A stretch of 5,654 nt of DNA from UBA1568 sp964488025. GTDB taxonomy: Bacteria; Patescibacteriota; Minisyncoccia; Moranbacterales; UBA1568. A model generated the notes under the pieces. It made no database searches. It was not told the origin of the DNA and saw only the letters and a program-made list of their open reading frames with translations. The stretch covers positions 1 to 5,654 of the forward strand of contig CAZATJ010000029.1 in assembly GCA_964488025.1 (NCBI GenBank). The letters run 5' to 3'. Made by a program: the position numbers and the translations under genes. Positions 1 to 4,788 of this stretch are shown here, one piece after another. Within the stretch, counting starts at the first letter, position 1. Every line of letters starts with the position of its first letter.

Positions 1-200
1 ATGGAGCAAAATGGATGGTGAAGTGCGATCATTGTGAATCAGAGGTGAAAGAAACCCAAAGGGAGGCAATACTGCTGGCGAAAAGCCATGTAGCGAGTCT
101 GCCTCAAGGTACGCTTTCTCAAATTCTTCTTCAGGGCGATGGTGGTAAGTTTCGAACAGAGTGGACTTATGGCAACGACCCATTTCCTCCTAGAGGTTAA
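1..200 (+). CDS. DUF2188-like small protein, 5' end cut by window edge
   Basis: The reading frame is open from the left edge (first complete codon at base 3) to a TAA at 198-200, so this is the C-terminal ~65 residues of a gene starting outside the window; the internal ATG at 15 is probably not the start. The visible protein reads G-A-K-W-M-V-K, then ETQREAILLAKSHVA, then GDGGKFRTEWTYGNDPFPPRG-type ending. A W-x-V-K strand, a TQ-x-EAI helix, and a basic strand ending in D-G-(R/K)-hydrophobic-R...YGNDP-PP-G is the pattern I know from DUF2188 proteins, small alpha/beta proteins of unknown function common in bacteria and on mobile elements. A C-x2-C pair (CDHC) sits where the family usually has a variable turn, and I do not read it as a zinc site. 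The family call is from memory of the consensus. No function can be inferred. Confidence 0.68.
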   Translation, partial: GAKWMVKCDHCESEVKETQREAILLAKSHVASLPQGTLSQILLQGDGGKFRTEWTYGNDPFPPRG

Positions 201-278
201 GATTTCTATTCTCACCACCAACTTGCCAACGTCAGAACCTTCAAAAAAGGATTATTGCAACAGATGTTTACATGATCT

Positions 279-1598
279 ATGAGTAAAGATGTTGGTCAAA
301 AAAAACCATGCCCGTTCCCAAATACGCATAGACGCGTAAATCAGGCGCTGTCTATTTTTAAAGATATAAAGCTACATTATCAAGATCCTGAGGTGTTTAC
401 ATCTGATCTGAATAATCTTATCCAAGCCTTACGGAGCATCACTTTTATGTTGCAATCTGAAAAAGGCGTGATTAAGGATTTTGATGCATGGTATACACCA
501 ATCCAGGAAGTAATGAGAAAAGATGATAAGATGCGCTGGCTTGTTGATTCGCGCAACCATATTGTAAAAAAGGGTGATTTAGAGAAGGAGAGCTATATTT
601 CTATTCGAATCGTAGATCACTTCAATAAAGAGATTTTTACTAAAAAGTTTGATCCATTTTTTTCGACTGATCACGTTGTTCAATTATTTAGAAAAGCCAT
701 AGATTTGAAATATCCGAAGATACTGGAGAGTGATATCGTTATGGAAGCAGAGAGAAGGTGGATTGTTTATTCACATCCGGAAACAGAGCTTGTTGATTTA
801 CTTATTTACTGTTTTTCTATTTTAGTGGACGTCGTTGACTCTGCTCATAAAGTGCTGGGTTGCAGTATTTTAAGTTGTGAAGAGAACAGTTTTTTTAGCG
901 CAGATGAAGATTTTAAGGTAATTTTAAGAAACGATTTAAAAAAAAGCAGAATATCTAGGGTGCGGTATAGTGATGGGAGTCCTATCACGAGTCACTTGAT
1001 TAGGTTAACTCGCGAGAGTATGTTTGGAGATGAGACCGATCTGGGTGTTAAAAGAGAACTCTCCAAAAGGTATGGTGGCTTATCAGAATTACAGAAGATT
1101 GCAAAGCCAACAGACGAAGAACTACCTTTCTGTTTCATGGATTTTCACTTGGAAATGTCAAAAAGATTCATGGTAACTGATGGTTGTCTAGTTCCAATTT
1201 GCTTTTTGTACTTTTCTAAAAATAAAAAAGATAGTCCGCCCAGAATCATTACTTTTAGCCCAAGTGATTCTACTAGTCGATACGGTATGGCCGAGACAAT
1301 AGCGGAGACAGTAGAGGCTACACACTGTAAAGCGATTATATTTATAGGTGAGGTGTGGATAGGGGACTATCCTAAAAATGAGAAAGATTATGTACCTGCT
1401 CGTCTGCAAAAAGACAAAAAAGAGGCAATAGAGATACTCGCTGCAACTCCAGATAAAACGATGAGCTACCACATCCCATTTCATAAGGAGGAAAATGGGG
1501 AGGTTGTTTTGGAGGAATTGACTATTCTTGAGTATGGCGAATGGCCATTTTTATTTAAGGTTCAAAAAGTTTGGGAGAACCAAGCGAGCAGAAAGTGA
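279..1598 (+). CDS. uncharacterised 439-aa protein, partner of the UvrD-like helicase
   Basis: A 439-residue soluble-looking protein with no signal peptide or clear membrane helix. The ATG is the first start after an in-frame TGA at 273-275 and has no convincing Shine-Dalgarno sequence (an AAGG about 30 bases upstream is too far). Residues ~37-72 form a helical stretch (DPEVF...NNLIQALRSITFMLQ...FDAWY), followed by MRWLVDSRNHIVKKGDLE at 85-102. I recall the segment R-N-x-I-(V/E)-K-x-G-D-L-E from other unannotated bacterial proteins. It resembles the R-N-x-I-V-H signature of HEPN domains, but Lys97 stands where the catalytic His would be, so an active HEPN RNase is not supported. Residues ~282-432 look like a separate alpha/beta domain (AIIFIGEVW at 352-360; ARLQKDKKEAIEIL at 374-387). 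The helicase starts 97 bases downstream on the same strand, suggesting co-transcription and shared function. The product itself is unrecognised. Confidence 0.9.
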   Translation: MSKDVGQKKPCPFPNTHRRVNQALSIFKDIKLHYQDPEVFTSDLNNLIQALRSITFMLQSEKGVIKDFDAWYTPIQEVMRKDDKMRWLVDSRNHIVKKGDLEKESYISIRIVDHFNKEIFTKKFDPFFSTDHVVQLFRKAIDLKYPKILESDIVMEAERRWIVYSHPETELVDLLIYCFSILVDVVDSAHKVLGCSILSCEENSFFSADEDFKVILRNDLKKSRISRVRYSDGSPITSHLIRLTRESMFGDETDLGVKRELSKRYGGLSELQKIAKPTDEELPFCFMDFHLEMSKRFMVTDGCLVPICFLYFSKNKKDSPPRIITFSPSDSTSRYGMAETIAETVEATHCKAIIFIGEVWIGDYPKNEKDYVPARLQKDKKEAIEILAATPDKTMSYHIPFHKEENGEVVLEELTILEYGEWPFLFKVQKVWENQASRK

Positions 1599-1695
1599 AA
1601 CCACTCATAGTCTATCAATTTAAAAGGGATCAATAAAAAAAACTAGCTCATTTTACGGGAACTGAGGAATGGTAAAAATATTTTGATATAACATA

Positions 1696-3675
1696 GTGAT
1701 GGATTACTTAATTAACACTAACGGGAAACCTTTTGATTCAGTGAGACTGAAGAGTATTAGTAACTCTTTAGATGCTTTTCCAGATAATGAAAGGACGAGG
1801 TTTAGGAATGAGAATGCTCTAGCTATAGCTCAAATCCCATCAGAACGCGTGCTTATTGTTTCCGGGCCTGGCACAGGAAAAAGCACTATCTTCAAACAAA
1901 GAATTGATCACTGGCTTCAGGATAGTCCGCTAGCAAGAGTGTTAGCCCTCAGCTTCGTAAAAAAACTTGTTGTTGATTTGAACAATGACATTCAGGGTGA
2001 CGAAAAATTGAAAGATGAGCAAAAAGAAAAGGTTGATGTTCTAACGCTTCATGGATACGCTCGAAGTATTGTAGAGCGTAATCATGGCACTATTCGATTG
2101 CCATTTAAGATCCATTTGAAAATTATTGATGGATATTGGCAGGAGATGGTTTGGCAAGATGCATTGCTTATTTCCGGTCTAGCTGATGACGAAGAATATT
2201 TCTGGGAAAAATTCAAGAAACAATTAAATGATTCTGGATTTTTGCCTTCAGAACAATGGGGGTCACTTCGTGGAAATTATTATGCCATTTGCAAATATTA
2301 CAATGCCGCTGGATTCGCGGATTTAATTATTCACGCGAGGGTTGCGTTATCGGAAAACGCAACGCTTAAGGAACACGAGTACTTCATTATTGATGAGTTT
2401 CAGGATTTTAATAAAGCGGAGGAAAAACTAATCAATGAGCTCACGTCGGAAGCATCTGGAGTCCTGATTGTTGGCGATGATGATCAGGTGCTTTACGAAA
2501 AGCTCAAATCAGGAAAAGCATCTATCATAAGGGATGCCTATAGAGACGAATCACTAACAAATGCGATGCTTCCTTTTTGTAGTAGGAGTAGTTTTTATAT
2601 AGCAAAAACTGCTAGTCACTTCATTCAACAGAATCGAGAAGCAAATCAAATAGAAAAGATTTATCTCCCACTTTCAACCGATAAGAGCTGTTCTAAAGTT
2701 CAGGTCATAGGGTGTTCTGACCCGCTAGCGGCTGTTGATTATATCACCAAATTTATAGACGCGAATAAGCCTGAAATAGAGGCGCGAAAAGACGCTTTGT
2801 TGTGTGGAACAGCAAAAGATCCCTTTTTGTTGATTCTTGCTCCGTCCGGAAAACTTAAATTCTATGCTTTTAAGGGTGCTCGAGAATCTTTAAAGAGTGT
2901 AGTTGCTGAATTTGTGCAAGAAGAAAAGAAGTTTTCTGATGATTATTACAAAACCATCACCTATTATTCCCTAGCGCAGCATCCTGATAATAACTATACG
3001 TTTAGGAAAGTATTGAGCTATGAGACAAATTTAGAAGTGACTCTTCCATTGATAAAAACTGGGCTGGAAACCGGAGTAGATTTTTTTCAGATGACTGATG
3101 ACATTATTATATCAACATTAGAAAAGTGTAACAGGATAAAAGCCGTTATTGAGTCAAGTGTTTCGGTTGTTGAGAAAGTTAAAAAAATTAAAGAAGACAT
3201 ATTTCTCAGTGATTCTGAGGCACTGAGAGATGATTTAGAAAAACAGTCTTTCAATGAAGGAGTGCTGCGATCCACTGAGTACGAAGAAGAGGAAAGGGCT
3301 GAGCTCGAAGAGCTGAAGACTTCCCAGATGTCAGCCGTTGAGATTATGTCTATAACTGGTTCGAAGGGACTTTCCGCTGACCATGTCATAATTATTGGTT
3401 TTGATGAGGTTAACATGTTTTGGATTACACGGAATGCTTTTTATGTTGGTCTGACAAGAGCTAGAAAATCTCTTCACATTATTACTGCAGCAAGTGCTGG
3501 GGGATCTCAAATGCCGCATGATTTTCTTGATGATTTACCGGTTGAAAATTTGGAATTTTATAAATACGTTAGGTCGACTCACAAAAAGACTCGACTAGCT
3601 AATCGAGATGATTTTAAACGGTATTTCCAAAGTCTTAACTACGCCAAAAGTCAGAACAAAAAGAATCCGAAATGA
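1696..3675 (+). CDS. UvrD/PcrA-like superfamily 1 DNA helicase (divergent)
   Basis: A 659-aa SF1A-type ATPase, expected to translocate on single-stranded DNA using ATP. The motifs occur in order: Walker A GPGTGKST (57-64); Ia VLALSFVKK (82-90); Ib-like VDVLTLHGYARSIV (113-126); Walker B YFIIDEFQDF (229-238); III VLIVGDDDQVLY (256-267); IV-like LPFCSRSS (292-299); a UvrD-like segment with D431 and R437 (PDNNYTFRKVL, 430-440); V SITGSKGLSADHVIIIG (552-568); VI FYVGLTRARKSL (582-593). All nucleotide-binding residues and the motif VI arginines are present, so it should be active. It departs from canonical UvrD in several ways: it is somewhat shorter, its Q motif appears to be replaced by N-E-N (38-40), and motif III lacks the usual FRGA tail. 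A Glu/Lys-rich segment (~490-545) precedes motif V. The start may be GTG 1696 or ATG 1699; neither has a well-spaced Shine-Dalgarno. No nuclease domain is visible. Pairing with an unknown protein suggests a dedicated accessory role such as defence rather than housekeeping repair. Confidence 0.93.
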   Translation: MMDYLINTNGKPFDSVRLKSISNSLDAFPDNERTRFRNENALAIAQIPSERVLIVSGPGTGKSTIFKQRIDHWLQDSPLARVLALSFVKKLVVDLNNDIQGDEKLKDEQKEKVDVLTLHGYARSIVERNHGTIRLPFKIHLKIIDGYWQEMVWQDALLISGLADDEEYFWEKFKKQLNDSGFLPSEQWGSLRGNYYAICKYYNAAGFADLIIHARVALSENATLKEHEYFIIDEFQDFNKAEEKLINELTSEASGVLIVGDDDQVLYEKLKSGKASIIRDAYRDESLTNAMLPFCSRSSFYIAKTASHFIQQNREANQIEKIYLPLSTDKSCSKVQVIGCSDPLAAVDYITKFIDANKPEIEARKDALLCGTAKDPFLLILAPSGKLKFYAFKGARESLKSVVAEFVQEEKKFSDDYYKTITYYSLAQHPDNNYTFRKVLSYETNLEVTLPLIKTGLETGVDFFQMTDDIIISTLEKCNRIKAVIESSVSVVEKVKKIKEDIFLSDSEALRDDLEKQSFNEGVLRSTEYEEEERAELEELKTSQMSAVEIMSITGSKGLSADHVIIIGFDEVNMFWITRNAFYVGLTRARKSLHIITAASAGGSQMPHDFLDDLPVENLEFYKYVRSTHKKTRLANRDDFKRYFQSLNYAKSQNKKNPK

Positions 3676-3743
3676 AAGCAGAAAAGAAAAGGGGTCAAGT
3701 ACCTTTTCGAAAGTTACGTAATTCCACATTTTTTAATTTTTGA
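3672..3743 (+). CDS. 23-codon micro-ORF overlapping the helicase stop (doubtful gene)
   Basis: An ATG overlaps the helicase stop codon (ATGA, 3672-3675) and opens 23 codons (MKAEKKRGQVPFRKLRNSTF then FNF), ending at a TGA that itself overlaps the TTG start candidate of the next gene (TTGA, 3740-3743). No Shine-Dalgarno precedes it, so it could only be translated by re-initiation from the helicase. Its KRGQVPF segment is encoded by a repeat element, and such translated repeat fragments are common false ORFs. It is listed because it bridges the helicase and the zinc-ribbon gene with no gap. It may be an expressed coupling peptide, but more likely it is a by-product of the repeat. Confidence 0.2.
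   Translation: MKAEKKRGQVPFRKLRNSTFFNF
3687..3707. repeat. short interspersed repeat, copy 1 (AAAAGG...CCTTTT)
   Basis: A 21-base element with inverted 6-base ends: AAAAGG at 3687-3692 and CCTTTT at 3702-3707 around GGTCAAGTA. It starts 12 bases after the helicase stop. From memory it is one base different from a widespread bacterial intergenic repeat with a GGGGTCAGGTACC core, often seen as scattered copies; I could not check this. It could form only a weak hairpin, so it is a poor terminator. A related copy lies 252 bases downstream in the same orientation. Confidence 0.5.
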
Positions 3744-3931
3744 AAAATATGATAAGACCAATTAACATCACACCACTAAATACGACGAATACTCTCCAGT
3801 ACAAATGTGAGAAGTGTGGTGGGTATGGAATAATCACTCTAGATGGCAGCATTATCAATACTGATTCCGATGGAAACCCAGAGACGCCATTAGATGAGTA
3901 CAATTGTCAGAAATGCGGAGAAAAGCTATGA
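3740..3931 (+). CDS. 63-aa zinc-ribbon protein
   Basis: A small protein with two C-x2-C knuckles, C23/C26 (CEKCGGYG) and C56/C59 (CQKCGEKL), separated by an acidic, polar loop of 29 residues. This four-cysteine layout is the usual zinc ribbon, which normally binds nucleic acid or acts as a structural or protein-contact module. The start is uncertain: TTG 3740 overlaps the stop of the preceding micro-ORF, while ATG 3749 would give 60 residues and leave the zinc-binding part unchanged. I slightly prefer ATG on general grounds; neither has a Shine-Dalgarno, as the upstream sequence is A/T runs. Its stop overlaps the ATG of the next ORF (ATGA). The family is not recognised beyond the fold. Proximity to the helicase and to the C-C-C-H protein downstream suggests a shared transcript. 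Confidence 0.7.
   Translation: MKNMIRPINITPLNTTNTLQYKCEKCGGYGIITLDGSIINTDSDGNPETPLDEYNCQKCGEKL
3917..3920 (+). promoter_or_regulatory. possible ribosome binding site for the 37-aa ORF
   Basis: GGAG lies 7 bases before the ATG at 3928, the best-spaced Shine-Dalgarno-like site in the window. It falls within the Cys-Gly-Glu codons of the zinc ribbon's last knuckle, so it may be a coding coincidence. Confidence 0.35.
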
Positions 3932-4041
3932 CAAAAAGAAAAGAAGTTAGGTACTTTTTTGATATTTACATAACCAAATCAGCAGAGTTTCCAGAACCGG
4001 AATCCCGGGTGTATGATAGGGGTATGGTATTTGTCCTATGA
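3928..4041 (+). CDS. 37-aa ORF overlapping both neighbours
   Basis: The ATG overlaps the stop of the zinc-ribbon gene (ATGA 3928-3931), and the TGA overlaps the ATG of the 190-aa gene (ATGA 4038-4041), so it fills the gap between them exactly. The 37 residues start MTKRKEVRYFFDIYITKSAE and end DRGMVFVL. It has a GGAG 7 bases before the ATG. There is no recognised domain, membrane segment or cysteine. The KEVRYFF part is encoded by the second, degenerate copy of the short repeat, which weakens the case for a real protein. In its favour are the plausible ribosome binding site and the double overlap, which would let ribosomes pass to the downstream gene, whose own Shine-Dalgarno is poor. Either a coupling ORF or a chance frame. 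Confidence 0.38.
   Translation: MTKRKEVRYFFDIYITKSAEFPEPESRVYDRGMVFVL
3939..3959. repeat. short interspersed repeat, copy 2 (degenerate)
   Basis: This 21-base stretch (AAAAGAAGTTAGG then TACTTTTT) matches copy 1 at 16 of 21 positions without gaps, in the same orientation, and four of the five differences are A/G or C/T at positions 6, 7, 10, 12 and 17. It retains the GGTAC core that copy 1 has lost at one base. It lies wholly inside the 37-aa ORF. The similarity could partly reflect A/T-rich composition, so the call is tentative. Confidence 0.35.
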
Positions 4042-4610
4042 AAAAAAATATGAAATGTACATTTAAGTTTAAAAACGATAAGCTCTGCCAGCGAGAAACT
4101 GCCAAATGGAAACGGCGGTGTTTCAAGCATGACCCAAAGATAGTGCCTCTCTACATTACGGCAGACTATGCTGGCTATAAAAGACGTCAAGCAAAATATA
4201 TTTCTTCTCCTCTTGCTGACTGGTTTATTACGAGGGGAATAGCTCTCAGACACGATCGTACGCTTCAAGCGATGTTTACCCGTCTGAACACGGGTAAACT
4301 ATGTCTGATTCGCGCCAAGTCTGAAGAAGAACTGAAAGACCTCCTGATGGCTGTGAGGGTCATGATTTCGGCAGGACAGGAACTGAATCTCTTTCGCTTT
4401 TTCAATACCAATTACGAGCCTCATTATAAAGTCATGCGAGACTTCGTAACCCATGAGTGGTTTACCGATGAGGAAAGAGCCTATATGAAAAGCTTCATAC
4501 AGAAGCATTTCATAGACAAAATGTCATACCGGCATCAGATTAAGCGACTTACTCGTATAAAGAAACGAGAAATACGCCTTGCTAGGATGAATACAAAACA
4601 ATCCAGTTGA
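4038..4610 (+). CDS. 190-aa protein with N-terminal C-C-C-H zinc-like motif, unknown function
   Basis: A basic, mostly helical 190-residue protein. Near the N-terminus it carries C7-x9-C17-x10-C28-x2-H31 (CTFKFKNDKLCQRE ... RRCFKH). This resembles a short motif found in many bacterial and phage-associated proteins, C-x-(F/Y)-x-T-K-x-G-x-x-C-x-R...C-x2-H, which I take to be a zinc-binding nucleic-acid or protein contact. The rest (helices ~95-165, ending in a Lys/Arg-rich tail ~166-182) matches no family I know. The ATG follows an in-frame TAG at 4017-4019 and overlaps the stop of the 37-aa ORF. The nearest purine-rich site (AGGGG) is 15 bases upstream, too far, so translation may rely on coupling; ATG 4050 is an alternative start that keeps the motif. 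A 10-bp inverted repeat lies in codons ~79-88. No membrane segments. The context suggests an accessory or mobile-element gene. Confidence 0.8.
   Translation: MKKNMKCTFKFKNDKLCQRETAKWKRRCFKHDPKIVPLYITADYAGYKRRQAKYISSPLADWFITRGIALRHDRTLQAMFTRLNTGKLCLIRAKSEEELKDLLMAVRVMISAGQELNLFRFFNTNYEPHYKVMRDFVTHEWFTDEERAYMKSFIQKHFIDKMSYRHQIKRLTRIKKREIRLARMNTKQSS
4274..4299. repeat. perfect 10-bp inverted repeat inside the 190-aa gene
   Basis: GTTTACCCGT (4274-4283) and ACGGGTAAAC (4290-4299) are exact reverse complements around the 6-base loop CTGAAC. The transcript could form a stable hairpin within codons ~79-88. No T-run follows, so it is not an intrinsic terminator. It may be a protein-binding site, a structured mRNA element or chance. 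Confidence 0.6.
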
Positions 4611-4664
4611 GTAACGCGGTTAGGTTAAATTGGTTTAATAAGCCGTTGGTGATAGGCTCTGGCT

Positions 4665-4694
4665 ATGGAAAAGCTATTGAGAACAAGACGCTAG
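4665..4694 (+). CDS. possible 9-codon leader peptide (speculative)
   Basis: ATG GAA AAG CTA TTG AGA ACA AGA CGC TAG encodes MEKLLRTRR and stops on the first bases of the left arm of the downstream hairpin. A weak TAGG lies 8 bases before the ATG. An Arg-rich leader ending at a terminator hairpin would be the layout of a transcription attenuator, and TGGCTA (4660-4665) can pair with TAGCCA (4692-4697) in competition with the hairpin base. An ORF this short is easily produced by chance. Confidence 0.15.
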   Translation: MEKLLRTRR

Positions 4695-4738
4695 CCACCA
4701 GCACTGCAAGTCTATTGCAGTGGTTATTGGCGGCTTTT
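4693..4738 (+). terminator. probable intrinsic terminator
   Basis: A perfect 8-bp stem, CACTGCAA (4702-4709) with TTGCAGTG (4715-4722), closes a 5-base loop GTCTA. An outer stem, AGCC (4693-4696) with GGCT (4732-4735), or GCCA with TGGC shifted by a few bases, lies below an internal loop. TTT follows the outer stem at once and TGTTGTTTT follows shortly. It lies 83 bases after the stop of the 190-aa gene and ahead of dinD, so it could end the upstream transcript. The T-run is interrupted and the internal loop is large, so its strength is uncertain. Confidence 0.45.
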
Positions 4739-4748
4739 CTGTTGTTTT

Positions 4749-4773
4749 GCTCTCGTAGCTCAATTGGATAGAG
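4749..4773 (+). pseudogene. 5' fragment of a tRNA-Arg-like gene
   Basis: The 25 bases GCTCTCG-TA-GCTC-AATTGGATA-GAG have the layout of a tRNA 5' end: a 7-base acceptor strand, the TA linker, the D-stem GCTC, a D-loop with the conserved AA-TTGG-A pattern, and GAG of the closing D-stem. The combination resembles bacterial tRNA-Arg genes, as I remember them. After it come ATTGTATATGTAAGC and the dinD start, with no anticodon arm, variable loop, T-arm or matching 3' acceptor strand. It is therefore a truncated tRNA, a recombination scar at a tRNA gene, or a tRNA-like leader segment of dinD. The isotype is a guess. Confidence 0.6.
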
Positions 4774-4788
4774 ATTGTATATGTAAGC

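Noticed and set aside
39..221. A 60-codon minus-strand frame opposite the left-edge gene.
   Set aside because: The plus-strand frame gives a recognisable DUF2188-type ending (YGNDPFPP-G); the minus frame matches nothing I know.
1599..1695. Possible promoter (TTTACG, TATAAC-like boxes) in the gap before the helicase.
   Set aside because: No pair of -35 and -10 boxes has acceptable spacing, and A/T-rich sequence yields such hexamers freely.
1669..1698. ATG at 1669 in frame with the helicase, separated from it by a TGA at 1684-1686, suggesting a longer protein if TGA were read as an amino acid.
   Set aside because: All other genes end cleanly at TGA in overlap with the next start, Trp is written TGG, and GAGG lies too close to this ATG. 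The extension adds no helicase motif.
2341..2363. GTTGCGTT / AACGCAAC inverted repeat with a 7-base loop in the helicase gene.
   Set aside because: An 8-bp stem of this kind is expected about once by chance in a window this long, and it lies in coding sequence without a T-run.
4611..4740. GTTAGGT (4619-4625) matches the GTTRRRY core of an integron attC site, with a hairpin downstream.
   Set aside because: There is no RYYYAAC partner at a proper distance and the hairpin lies on the wrong side of the core. The 7-base pattern is common by chance.
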